Below are positions 1 through 7,950 of a DNA stretch of 48,526 nt, in pieces. Source of the DNA: Geothermobacter hydrogeniphilus (GTDB lineage Bacteria; Desulfobacterota; Desulfuromonadia; Desulfuromonadales; Geothermobacteraceae). Made by a program: the position numbers and the translations under genes. Where the stretch lies: NCBI RefSeq assembly GCF_002093115.1, contig NZ_NAAD01000023.1, forward strand, positions 1 to 48,526, given 5' to 3'. The notes under the pieces are model-generated. The model made no database searches. It worked only from the letters and a program-made list of their open reading frames with translations, and was not told the DNA's origin. Within the stretch, counting starts at the first letter, position 1, and the number at the start of each line of letters is the position of its first letter.

Positions 1-73
1 GCGGAAAGCGCGCCTTGTCGACACGGAAAATCCCGGCGCAATATTACGAAATCCTTTGAGTTACAGGGTACTA
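1..73. repeat. dispersed repeat, left copy of a 12-kb-spaced inverted pair
   Basis: These bases recur as a nearly identical reverse complement at 12240-12311, with only a few mismatches (for example ATTACG versus ATGACG, and CTTTGAG versus CTATGAG). The window edge cuts this copy, so its true left end is unknown. It holds no gene. It is probably one copy of a dispersed intergenic repeat rather than a transposon end, because no transposase is seen between the copies. Confidence 0.8.
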
Positions 74-158
74 GGCGCTGGGTACTGGGCGCTGGGTACT
101 GGGCGCTGGGTACTGGGCGCTGGGTGCTGACAACTGACAACTGACAACTGACAACTGA
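66..158. repeat. two adjoining tandem repeats (14-bp and 7-bp units)
   Basis: Four units of the 14-mer GGGTACTGGGCGCT (the first slightly altered) run from 66 to 121 with a partial fifth unit. They pass directly into four perfect copies of the 7-mer CTGACAA at 127-154. The array ends about 50 bases before the start of the response-regulator gene, so it lies in that gene's upstream region. The array has no unique spacers, so it is not a CRISPR. Confidence 0.9.
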
Positions 159-210
159 TTTTCTGCATTTTTCCATTCCGGCAGGAGGGGAATGGCGGGA
201 GGAGCAGCGC

Positions 211-2148
211 ATGAAAAAACGCATTCTCATCGCCGAAGACAATCCGCAACTGGCGGTGTCACTGAAGACTCTGCTGGAACGCCGCGGCCTGGACTGTGAC
301 ATCGCTGCCGACGGAGTGAGCGCCCTGACCCGCATCGTCAGGCAGCCGCCCGACCTGCTGCTGCTCGATCTGCGACTGCCGCGACTGCACGGCATCGAGC
401 TGCTGAAAAAGCTCCGCCAGAGTGACAAGACCCGCTCGCTGCCGGTAATTATCGCGACCGGCATCTACAAAGGTGACAAGTATCTTCAGGCGGCCCGCAA
501 ACTGGGCGTCCGCCATTACCTGGAAAAACCCTTCAAGGGGGCCGAACTGCTGGCCGCGGTCAAAGCCGAACTGCAGCCGGGAAAAACGGAGGGCCAACCC
601 TTTGCCGCCATCCTCGCCGGCGCCTTCCTCGACCGCTTCAGTGGCCGGCTGCAGCTGCGGTCACCGCAACAGCACTGCAGCCTCGACCTGATCGACGGCC
701 GCCCGGTCGCCCTTTCTCCGGGCATAACCCAGCCCGACTTCGGCAGCTGGCTGCAGAGCCGCGGTCTCCTGTCCGCCGAAGAATACGCCTGGTACAGGCA
801 CGCTGCCGAAGGCCGTCACACCGCCCTGGTTGAAATGGGTTGCCTCACCTATCCCGATCTGCTGCAGGAAAAACTCGCCTGGCTGAGTACCGAACTGGTG
901 GCCGGCTTCACCCTCCCTTCCCCCGCAGTCAAACGCCATCCGTACCGGCTTCCGCCGCGACTGCAGGTGGTTGCGGTCAACGTCCCACGCATTCTCTACG
1001 AAGGTTTTCATCATCACCCGCCGACCGGCGACGGGCTGCTGGCACGGCACGGTGGCGAGTACGTCGCCCTGGCTGACAACTACTACCGATACGTCAACTT
1101 CCTGTGCCTGGAAGAGGAAGAAAAGAAACTTCTGCCGCGCCTCGACGGTCAACGGACGCTGCAGGAGGTCCTCGCGGGGCTCGACATCGGCCGGGCTCTG
1201 CTGCACACCCTCGACAAGCTGGAAATGATCCGCTTTGCCGCGCAACCGATCCCCGCCGCCGAGCCCGGAGAACGACCGGTCAGAACCCTGTTCAACGATC
1301 TCGAGATCGAAGCCGACGCCGTCGAAGAAAAACTGGAAAGCTTCGGTGATGTCCTCGGCGGCGAAGAGGAGTCCGCCGCGTTCGTCATGCCGGCGGAGAA
1401 CGCCGCGTCAACTGAGAGCAGCGACAGTTCACTGGCCGCGGAAGTCCGCCGGGCCCATGCCGAACTGCAGGGCAAAAACTATTATGAAGTCTTCGGGCTG
1501 CGCAGCGGTGAGTTCTCCTTCGACCTGCTCAAACAACGCTACTTCAAACTGACCCGCAAATTCGGTCCGGAGACGCTGATGCAGCTCGGCGGAGAAGAAG
1601 CGGCACTGGTCGAAGAGATCCTGTCAACCGTCAGCAACGCCTACAACACCCTCTCTGACGTGGTTAAAAAGGAGAATTACGACCAGTTGCTCGGCTCGGA
1701 CAAGATCGGCCTGGGGGAAGCGGGAGACGAACGGTTTCAGGCCCGGATCCAGTTCCAGTCGGGGCTGACCTTCCTTGCCATGGAGGAATGGGAGGAGGCC
1801 GAAAAGGCCCTGCAGGATGCCAGCAACATCGACACCAACAACGGCATCTATCTCGCCAACCTCGCCTGGGCGATCTACAAAAATCCCAATAACGCTCAGA
1901 GCCGGGCGATGCGTGACAAGGCGCGGCAGTTGCTGGCCCGCGCTCTGACCCTGGAGCGCAGCGGCGAAGGCTTCGCCTACAAGGGCTGGATGCACCTCGA
2001 CGCCGGCCAGGATTCCCTCGCCGAGGCCGAATTCGGCAAGGCGCTGAAACTCGATCCCCGGCAGGTGCTCGCCCGTCGCGGCCTGAAACAGCTGCGGGAA
2101 AAACGGGAACAGGAAAAGAAAGGATTGTTCAAACGGATGTTCGGGTGA
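211..2148 (+). CDS. response regulator with PATAN-like, degenerate J-domain and TPR modules
   Basis: This 645-residue cytoplasmic protein starts with a receiver domain (about residues 3-118). The acidic pair ED is at 9-10, the phospho-acceptor is Asp53 in LLLLDLRLP, and a conserved Lys lies in EKPF. Residues about 130-235 resemble a DUF4388/PATAN domain. Residues about 415-495 read as a J domain (YYEVFGL ... AYNTLSDVVKKENYD), but the HPD tripeptide is replaced by GPE in KFGPET, so stimulation of DnaK is doubtful. The C-terminus (about 505-640) contains TPR-like helices. There is no DNA-binding output domain, which suggests signalling through protein contacts. A GGAGG Shine-Dalgarno lies 8 bases before the ATG. 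No partner kinase is adjacent; the kinase at 3550-5550 faces the other way. The architecture is familiar from Geobacter-type bacteria, but its function is not known to me. Confidence 0.85.
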   Translation: MKKRILIAEDNPQLAVSLKTLLERRGLDCDIAADGVSALTRIVRQPPDLLLLDLRLPRLHGIELLKKLRQSDKTRSLPVIIATGIYKGDKYLQAARKLGVRHYLEKPFKGAELLAAVKAELQPGKTEGQPFAAILAGAFLDRFSGRLQLRSPQQHCSLDLIDGRPVALSPGITQPDFGSWLQSRGLLSAEEYAWYRHAAEGRHTALVEMGCLTYPDLLQEKLAWLSTELVAGFTLPSPAVKRHPYRLPPRLQVVAVNVPRILYEGFHHHPPTGDGLLARHGGEYVALADNYYRYVNFLCLEEEEKKLLPRLDGQRTLQEVLAGLDIGRALLHTLDKLEMIRFAAQPIPAAEPGERPVRTLFNDLEIEADAVEEKLESFGDVLGGEEESAAFVMPAENAASTESSDSSLAAEVRRAHAELQGKNYYEVFGLRSGEFSFDLLKQRYFKLTRKFGPETLMQLGGEEAALVEEILSTVSNAYNTLSDVVKKENYDQLLGSDKIGLGEAGDERFQARIQFQSGLTFLAMEEWEEAEKALQDASNIDTNNGIYLANLAWAIYKNPNNAQSRAMRDKARQLLARALTLERSGEGFAYKGWMHLDAGQDSLAEAEFGKALKLDPRQVLARRGLKQLREKREQEKKGLFKRMFG

Positions 2149-2178
2149 GAACAGTGTATGGGGGAACCGGGATAACGA

Positions 2179-2583
2179 CTATCTGCCCAGCAGTTCATCC
2201 GGCCCGACAACCGGAAGGGTGGCCGGCTTGAAGTCCTTCTGATTCCGGGTCATGATCACATCAGCCTGAACCGCCTTTGCCGCCTCGTGCAGAACCGCAT
2301 CTTCAAAATCTGCAAAACCTGACCGCAAAGCCCCCTCCAGAACCTGTCGCGTCACCGGAGCCACTTCACAGAGGCTGAGCAATTTGCCGACCGCGATCCT
2401 GGCCCGCTGCCCGCCAACCTCCCTGCCGACAAGATAGTGAATCGTTGTCAGGGTTGTAGCACACAAATACCCCTGCCATTGACAACGTTCGATGCGGGCA
2501 AAAACTTCGGCGGCGTCTGCGACAAAAGGTTCCCGGTCCAACAGCAGATCAAGCACCACGTTGGTATCGATCAGGACCTTCAC
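2179..2583 (-). CDS. PIN-domain toxin (VapC-like ribonuclease)
   Basis: This 134-residue protein has the PIN fold signature: IDTNVVLDLLL at the N-terminus supplies the first catalytic Asp, DFEDAVLHEAA a central acidic pair, and TRNQKDF the C-terminal motif. PIN toxins of type II toxin-antitoxin pairs are Mg-dependent RNases that block translation. Its ATG overlaps the stop codon of the upstream ribbon-helix-helix gene by 4 bases, the usual antitoxin-toxin coupling. The pair is probably a complete, intact module. The RNA target cannot be inferred from sequence. Confidence 0.88.
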   Translation of the reverse strand: MKVLIDTNVVLDLLLDREPFVADAAEVFARIERCQWQGYLCATTLTTIHYLVGREVGGQRARIAVGKLLSLCEVAPVTRQVLEGALRSGFADFEDAVLHEAAKAVQADVIMTRNQKDFKPATLPVVGPDELLGR

Positions 2584-2822
2584 CGGTGCTTCTCCTCAAG
2601 GTAACGTCGATAGTCTTCGCGACTCAAATCCCTGGAACCGAGAAATCCCTTGAGGGAAAGAGTTGTCGGGGGAAGTTGATCAGGATCAATGGGACGTTGC
2701 GAATCAAGACGCACGAAATATTCTGCAACCATCTGCGAAACCGATTTACCCCTTGCCCGGGCGGTTTTCTTGGCCCGGGCAATCAATTTCTCGTCAATAC
2801 GTAAAGTCAGTTTTGTCTGCAT
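2580..2822 (-). CDS. ribbon-helix-helix antitoxin (DUF6364-like)
   Basis: This 80-residue protein begins MQTKLTLRIDEKLI, a beta strand followed by helices of the ribbon-helix-helix type, with the basic stretch ARAKKTARARGKSVSQMV. I chose the internal ATG because GGAGG lies 5 to 6 bases upstream; an in-frame ATG 27 bases earlier would extend the protein by nine residues. It is translationally coupled to the PIN toxin by a 4-base overlap. Antitoxins of this type neutralise the toxin and repress their own promoter, and a palindrome lies directly upstream. Confidence 0.85.
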   Translation of the reverse strand: MQTKLTLRIDEKLIARAKKTARARGKSVSQMVAEYFVRLDSQRPIDPDQLPPTTLSLKGFLGSRDLSREDYRRYLEEKHR

Positions 2823-2833
2823 GGCGGCCTCCA

Positions 2834-2865
2834 TGACGTATATGTACAAACAAATAATACGTCAA
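2834..2865 (-). promoter_or_regulatory. promoter and operator of the toxin-antitoxin pair
   Basis: A perfect inverted repeat, TGACGTAT (2834-2841) and ATACGTCA (2857-2864), is separated by 15 bases. Read leftward, the arms cover a -35-like TTGACG (2860-2865) and a -10-like TATACG (2837-2842) spaced by 17. That layout fits autorepression by the antitoxin. The predicted start of transcription would fall very close to the Shine-Dalgarno, so the promoter call is weaker than the palindrome. Confidence 0.55.
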
Positions 2866-2896
2866 TGTAAACAGGGCGTCAACCTTAGCCCTGCCC

Positions 2897-3550
2897 TCAG
2901 CGGATCACCGCCAGGGCCCGCGCCAGGGTCCGGACCATCACCTGGCCGGCGACATCCAGCCCCGGCCCGAAACTGACCACCCCGTCCTCATGGCCGCCCA
3001 TGACGATCAGCCCGCCGTCACGAACCGCCGGGTCGGCATAGAGACGCTGCATCTCGGCCGCCATCTGCGGGGTGCCGTAGGCAATGCGGTGATCGGTGAC
3101 CGGCAGACCGAGAGTTACGGCCGCCTGCCAGATTTCCGGGGAATGGGCGTGTAGCACCGCCCGCAGCTGGTTGTCGGCGGCGTAGAGGGCGCCGTGGGTC
3201 AAGGATTCCGAGGAGGGCCTGAGCGGCCCGCTGGCACTGATGTGGTTGGTCTCGGGACAGCACTCGTCCACCAGGACGAAATGCTCCGGGGTCAGCTGTT
3301 CGAGCATGCCGGTCTGGCTGCCGCTGATGATGAACCGGCGCCGGCGGGTCTCACCGGCAAAGGCGCCGACCCGGCAGCTGACATTGCCGAACCCCAGTCC
3401 CTGGTAGCGGTCGGGATCCTGCCCGAGCAGACCGAGCCGACAAAGAATCTGCCGCCAGGCATTGAGGCCGGTCACCAGCTCCCGGGCCGGAGCCGGTCCC
3501 TGCCGGTAATCAAGCTCAAACTTGATGACTCCTTCACGATGATCACTCAT
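2897..3550 (-). CDS. class II aldolase/adducin family protein
   Basis: This 217-residue protein belongs to the class II aldolase/adducin family (fuculose-phosphate-aldolase-like, zinc-dependent). Metal-ligand histidines are visible in LHAHSPE, and a further GGHEDG lies near the C-terminus. GFGNVSCR matches the N-terminal Gly-Asn-Ser/Cys phosphate-binding segment. The substrate is unknown; homologues act on sugar phosphates or on methylthioribulose-phosphate. The start codon overlaps the stop of the histidine kinase by one base (TGATG), so the two are translationally coupled. It is the last gene of the leftward cluster, and its pairing with a sensor kinase is not explained. Confidence 0.75.
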   Translation of the reverse strand: MSDHREGVIKFELDYRQGPAPARELVTGLNAWRQILCRLGLLGQDPDRYQGLGFGNVSCRVGAFAGETRRRRFIISGSQTGMLEQLTPEHFVLVDECCPETNHISASGPLRPSSESLTHGALYAADNQLRAVLHAHSPEIWQAAVTLGLPVTDHRIAYGTPQMAAEMQRLYADPAVRDGGLIVMGGHEDGVVSFGPGLDVAGQVMVRTLARALAVIR

Positions 3551-5550
3551 CAGGACTCTCCTGTCCGCGGCAAACCGATGGTGAAGTAGAAACAGGCACC
3601 TTCCCCCGGCATCCCTTCAGCCCAGACATCACCGCCATGACGACGAATGATGCGCTGCACGATCGCCAGCCCGATTCCCTTGCCTTCAATCCCCGACTCC
3701 TCGTGCAGGCGGCTGAAAGGCGCGAATATGTCACCGGCAGCGGACGGATCAAAACCCCGACCATTGTCCCTGACATAGAAAGCCGGTCCTTTTTCGGTTT
3801 CGGTCCTGCCGACCTCGATACGCAGTTCACGATCGGCAACGGCATACTTGAGGGCATTCTGCATCAGGTTTTCCATCACCAGCCGCATCAGGTCGGGGTC
3901 GGCGGCGATCGTCAGTCCCCCCGAAGAGGGGCAGTTCAGCATGAACCCGCCATGAATCAGTTGCAGTTCATCCCTGACCTTCCCCGCCAGTACGGCGAGA
4001 TCGACCGCATCGTAACGCAACGGCCGACAGCCGAACTGCGACAGGTTGAGCAGGGCATCGATGGTCTTGTCGATCCGCTCGGCTCCCTCGACCACATGCT
4101 GGAGAGGTATCTGGTCTTCATCCCGGTTCCGCCGCGCCTTCTCCAGCAGCACCTGGCCGAGGCCGAGAACCGCCGAGAGAGGATTGCGCAGGTCGTGGGA
4201 GACCATGTAGTTGAAAGCCTTCAGCTCACGGTTGGCCTCTTCAAGCATCCGTGTCCGCTCCCTGACCTTGCGTTCCAGAGAGGCATTCAGGTCGCCGATT
4301 TCCTGGCGGCTGGACTGCAGCTGTTCAGCCATCAGGTTGAGCGACCGGGCCAACTCGGTGAATTCGTCCCGCCCGACGACCTCGACCCGATGGTCCAGGT
4401 CCCCGGACTGGAAGGCCGCGATACCGACCCGCAGCCGATCGAGAGAACGCAGCAGGTCGCGCACCCAGCGAAGCGACTGCACGATAATGAGCAGCAACAG
4501 AACGGCAAAGGCGGCCACCCCCACCTGGTTGGTGACGGTCGACGTCTGATGGATACTCTCGACTCCGCTCTTGAGCGATGCCATCACCGCCGGTCGCAGG
4601 TTCCCCTGGATCAGTCCCTCGATCCGGTGAACCACGCTCTTGAGCGCCTCGTCCGCTTTCTCGACCGGTACCGGCAGCAGGGCCTCGCCGACCAGTTCCC
4701 GCAGCAGTGAGTAACCCTCTTCGACAGCCTTCACCTTGTCCAGGTCGAGGGACCGCGCGCGATCATCAATATCCAACCGCAGCCGCTCCAGCGACTGCCC
4801 CTGCCAACGGCTGAGGGCATCTTCCGTCAGGGCAAAGAGTTCCTGGAAACGACCCAGGTCTTCTTTCTGGCCGTTGACGCGGTAGGCCTGCAGGACCGCA
4901 AACTGGCGGTTGAGCAGGGCATAGACGTGGTTACCGTCAATGACGAAGGCGAGATCGGCATTGATGTCACGAATCCGCTGCCGGGCCCCGGCCTGCATCC
5001 AGGGGAAAAAACCGAGGGTTTCTTCAAGATCGACATACGCCTCCTGGACTTCACCGACCCCGTCTTCAGCGGCCTCCTCAAGGCCGGGAAAAAGCTGATC
5101 CCCGAGCAGCACGCGGGCCGTTTCGGTCAGACGGCGGACATAGGAATCAGCCTTCAGCAGCTCACGGCTGCGCTGCCGCCAGAGATTGTAGAGCTCGAAC
5201 AGGCTCCTGACCCGGGCGAGGTCATCATCCTCGCCGACGACACCGAGAGCGCGCTGGCGTTCAATCACGACCAGGGCCCGTTCGAAAGCGGCGATAACTC
5301 TTTGCTGCCGCCGGTCGAGGGTCTTGCCGGGCAGCGTCCCTCCTCCCGCCAGGCTCGACCAGAGGAACCGCTGTTCACTGGAAAGGGCGAGGTCGATATC
5401 GGCCACCGCAATCAGGTAGTCGGTGGCCGGAGTAAAATAACGCAGTTTCTGCTGCACACGGTAGGTCCCCAGGAACAGGTAGCAGGCACCGACCCAGAGG
5501 ATCAGGCAGAGCAGGGAGGTCTGGAGAATGATCTTACTTTTCAGCGTCAT
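3550..5550 (-). CDS. membrane sensor histidine kinase with HAMP domain
   Basis: This 666-residue kinase has one membrane helix near residues 8-28, a long mostly helical extracytoplasmic sensor region (about 30-340), and a second helix near 343-365 (AAFAVLLLLIIVQSL). A HAMP linker, a coiled coil, a HisKA box (MVSHDLRNPLSAVLGL, His being the phospho-acceptor) and a HATPase_c domain (NLMQNALKYA, DNGRGFD, GKGIGLAI) follow. No receiver domain is attached and no response regulator is adjacent, so it is an orphan. The ATG of MTLKSK is used; a TTG two codons upstream is possible, and neither has a good Shine-Dalgarno. The ligand is unknown. Confidence 0.88.
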   Translation of the reverse strand: MTLKSKIILQTSLLCLILWVGACYLFLGTYRVQQKLRYFTPATDYLIAVADIDLALSSEQRFLWSSLAGGGTLPGKTLDRRQQRVIAAFERALVVIERQRALGVVGEDDDLARVRSLFELYNLWRQRSRELLKADSYVRRLTETARVLLGDQLFPGLEEAAEDGVGEVQEAYVDLEETLGFFPWMQAGARQRIRDINADLAFVIDGNHVYALLNRQFAVLQAYRVNGQKEDLGRFQELFALTEDALSRWQGQSLERLRLDIDDRARSLDLDKVKAVEEGYSLLRELVGEALLPVPVEKADEALKSVVHRIEGLIQGNLRPAVMASLKSGVESIHQTSTVTNQVGVAAFAVLLLLIIVQSLRWVRDLLRSLDRLRVGIAAFQSGDLDHRVEVVGRDEFTELARSLNLMAEQLQSSRQEIGDLNASLERKVRERTRMLEEANRELKAFNYMVSHDLRNPLSAVLGLGQVLLEKARRNRDEDQIPLQHVVEGAERIDKTIDALLNLSQFGCRPLRYDAVDLAVLAGKVRDELQLIHGGFMLNCPSSGGLTIAADPDLMRLVMENLMQNALKYAVADRELRIEVGRTETEKGPAFYVRDNGRGFDPSAAGDIFAPFSRLHEESGIEGKGIGLAIVQRIIRRHGGDVWAEGMPGEGACFYFTIGLPRTGES

Positions 5551-5628
5551 GAACAACGAATCGCGGAGGAGTGGGGTTTGACGGGAAGTGTAGCAGAGAA
5601 AAGAGAAGGCCGCTGAAAAATATCGACA

Positions 5629-7470
5629 TCACTCCGCCTGCAGCCGCGGGTCGATCACCGCCCGCAGGTGACCTTCGCGATCACGGCCGACCGCCTGGGT
5701 AACGCCGATGGTGCCGCGCGTCTGCAGCCGGTGACCGGCTTTTTCCAGCACTCTGCGCACCGGCAGAGACAGCCGCCGCTCAACCCGCAGTCGATCGGGA
5801 CGCCACTGGTGATGAATGCGGGGCGCCGCAACCGCAGCGGAAAGGGACATCCCGAGATCAAAACGGTTGATCAACACCTGGACAACCTGGCTGATGATGG
5901 TCGGTCCGCCGGCGGCACCAAGGGCCAGAATCGGCTTTTCCCCCCGCAGAACCAGGGTTGGGCTCATACTCGACAGCGGTCGTTTGCCGGACGCGACACT
6001 GTTGGCCTCGGCACCGACCAGGCCGAAACTGTTGGGCACCCCCGGAGCCACGGCAAAGTCATCCATCTCATTGTTGAGAACGATGCCGCTGCCCGGCACC
6101 ACAACCTTGGCCCCGAAGCTGGTATTGAGGGTCGCGGTGATGGCGACCCAGTTGCCGGCCCGGTCGGCAGCGGCGATGTGGGTGGTGTGGTGTTCAAACA
6201 GGTCGTTCGCTGCCCGTGGTGGCGTACCGGCCACCGGCACCGGGGTTGCCATCTCGGTATCGATTCCGGCAGCCAGTTCCGCAGCATAGCCCTTGTCCAG
6301 CAATCCCCGCGGCACCGGAACAAAATCAGCGTCCCCGAGCCAGAAGGCGCGGTCGGCAAAGGCCCGCTTCTCGGCCTCGGCAACGAGATGCAGGCGGGTA
6401 CCTGCCGGCAACCGGGCGAGGGGAAAATACTGCAGGATATTGAGAATTTCGGCAACGAGAACTCCTCCCGAGGAAGGCGGCGGAAAACCGACGATGGTCA
6501 GTCCGCGGTAACCGCTGCGGATCGGCTGGCGGTGAACGGGGCGATAGTCTGCCAGGTCGGCGAAACGCAGCACTCCGCCGTGAGCGCGCATCCAGCGATC
6601 CAGAGAACGCGCATAGGCGCCGCGGTAGAACCAGTCAATTCCCTCACGGGCGATACGGCGATAACTGGCGGCGAGATCGGGCTGAAGCAGACGATGCCCG
6701 GCCGGCCAGGGACGCCCCCGGCGATCAAGGAAGATCGCCGCGCTGCCGGGGTCACGTTTCAACCGTCCGGCGACCCGCCGCAGGCGGTCCGCGTAGCGCC
6801 CATCGATCAGGAAACCCTGCTCCGCCAGATCGGCGGCAGGTTTGATCAGGTCGGACAGCTTTTTTGTTCCGGCCTTGTCGAGCAGCAACCGGTAAGCGGC
6901 CAGAGCCCCCGGCGTACCGACCGCCAGCGGCCCGTGGCGCGACAACTCGGGATCAGCCTCGCCGTTGTGAAGGAACATCTCGCGATCGGCCAGCCGCGGT
7001 GCCGTTTCACGTCCGTCGATCGCCAGCAGTTCGCCCCCGGAGGTCCGCACCAGGATCAGGCAGCCGCCACCGATTCCGGAATTATAGCCATCCACCACAC
7101 CCAACGTCAGCGCCGCGGCAACGGCGGCGTCCACCGCGTTGCCGCCGCCGCGCAACACCCGCATTCCGGCACCCACCGCCAACGGATGGACAGCAGCCAC
7201 GACGCCGAACGGCTCCTCGGCAGCAACCGGAAACACCGGGGCTGACGGCACAACTGGAGAAATTTTTTCGAGCGGTTCAAGGGAGATGTCCGGCGTCACC
7301 ACGGGTGGTCGCTCGTCCGGCGGCACCTGACCTGGAGGGATCACTTGCGCGGCAGACGGTTCGTTCGGAACAGGGAAGGACGGTTCAGAGGTCGGCGGCA
7401 GAGGCTGCGGAGCGTGACAGGCCGCGATCGATAACCCCAGGACCAGCAGCAGACAGCAGAAACGACGCAT
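5629..7470 (-). CDS. ggt: gamma-glutamyltransferase lipoprotein (glutathione hydrolase)
   Basis: This 613-residue precursor belongs to the gamma-glutamyltransferase family, which hydrolyses or transfers the gamma-glutamyl group of glutathione. The N-terminus MRRFCCLLLVLGLSIAAC is a lipoprotein signal with Cys18 as the likely lipidation site, followed by a proline-rich linker. The autocatalytic cleavage site and nucleophilic Thr are in HHTTHIAAAD, which would yield large and small subunits. PLSSMSPTLVL and the AAGGPTI motif of the small subunit are also present. The internal ATG is chosen because GAGG lies just upstream and because it creates the signal peptide. The stop of the preceding gene is one base before this ATG. 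Periplasmic location is inferred from the signal. Confidence 0.9.
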   Translation of the reverse strand: MRRFCCLLLVLGLSIAACHAPQPLPPTSEPSFPVPNEPSAAQVIPPGQVPPDERPPVVTPDISLEPLEKISPVVPSAPVFPVAAEEPFGVVAAVHPLAVGAGMRVLRGGGNAVDAAVAAALTLGVVDGYNSGIGGGCLILVRTSGGELLAIDGRETAPRLADREMFLHNGEADPELSRHGPLAVGTPGALAAYRLLLDKAGTKKLSDLIKPAADLAEQGFLIDGRYADRLRRVAGRLKRDPGSAAIFLDRRGRPWPAGHRLLQPDLAASYRRIAREGIDWFYRGAYARSLDRWMRAHGGVLRFADLADYRPVHRQPIRSGYRGLTIVGFPPPSSGGVLVAEILNILQYFPLARLPAGTRLHLVAEAEKRAFADRAFWLGDADFVPVPRGLLDKGYAAELAAGIDTEMATPVPVAGTPPRAANDLFEHHTTHIAAADRAGNWVAITATLNTSFGAKVVVPGSGIVLNNEMDDFAVAPGVPNSFGLVGAEANSVASGKRPLSSMSPTLVLRGEKPILALGAAGGPTIISQVVQVLINRFDLGMSLSAAVAAPRIHHQWRPDRLRVERRLSLPVRRVLEKAGHRLQTRGTIGVTQAVGRDREGHLRAVIDPRLQAE

Positions 7471-7471
7471 A

Positions 7472-7945
7472 TCAACCTCGCAACGCATCCGGCAGCGCGG
7501 TTGCGTCGGGAATCCAGGCAAGCCGCCGGACGGCATACAGACCGACCAGAATCGCTTCGGCGGCATCATGCCGCAGCGAGGTCGGACGCTTCAACCCCGA
7601 CCAGGCGATCACCTGCCGAGCCAGCTCGTCGGCATGACGTTTGGCGTCAACGCCGCAGCGCTGCTGACGCGGCAGCAACAGGTCCCGGCGCCACTGCTCG
7701 GCACTGAACTGCAGAATCTCCAGCCGCTGACGTTCGGCTTCCCGACGCCAGATCTCGGCCAGGGGGCCGCCCCCCTCCATAACCAGGTGAGAGAGGTTGG
7801 GGATCGCGGCAACAATACCGGGGATGGCCCGCCGCAATCGTCCCGGCCGACCGAAGTTGCTGGAACGGTACCAGAGCAACCGCCCCTCCCGGCCATAACA
7901 GGCCAGCCCGGTGCGCAGACCAAGGTCAACGGCCAGCAGGGCCAT
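7472..7945 (-). CDS. RuvC-like RNase H-fold protein of unknown role
   Basis: This 157-residue protein begins MALLAVDLGLRTGLA, the first strand of an RNase H/RuvC-type fold with its catalytic Asp. A second acidic residue follows in LVMEGGG and a third in HDAAEAILVGLYA, which matches the Asp-Glu-Asp geometry of Holliday-junction-resolvase-like nucleases. It is as short as RuvC, but I cannot assign it as RuvC itself because ruvA/ruvB are not adjacent. A TTG three codons upstream is an alternative start. It sits tightly between an ATP-grasp gene and the gamma-glutamyltransferase gene, which suggests co-transcription but no obvious shared pathway. Confidence 0.6.
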   Translation of the reverse strand: MALLAVDLGLRTGLACYGREGRLLWYRSSNFGRPGRLRRAIPGIVAAIPNLSHLVMEGGGPLAEIWRREAERQRLEILQFSAEQWRRDLLLPRQQRCGVDAKRHADELARQVIAWSGLKRPTSLRHDAAEAILVGLYAVRRLAWIPDATALPDALRG

Positions 7946-7950
7946 CCGGC

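Noticed and set aside
66-158. Tandem repeats considered as a CRISPR array
   Set aside because: Units are contiguous without spacers, and no cas genes are in the window.
3637-7245. Long rightward frames opposite the kinase and gamma-glutamyltransferase genes
   Set aside because: They are mirror frames of well-supported leftward genes and show low-complexity, domain-free translations.
7472-7945. Annotation as the Holliday junction resolvase RuvC
   Set aside because: Only the fold-level acidic residues match; ruvA and ruvB are not adjacent and other RuvC-specific motifs were not recognised.
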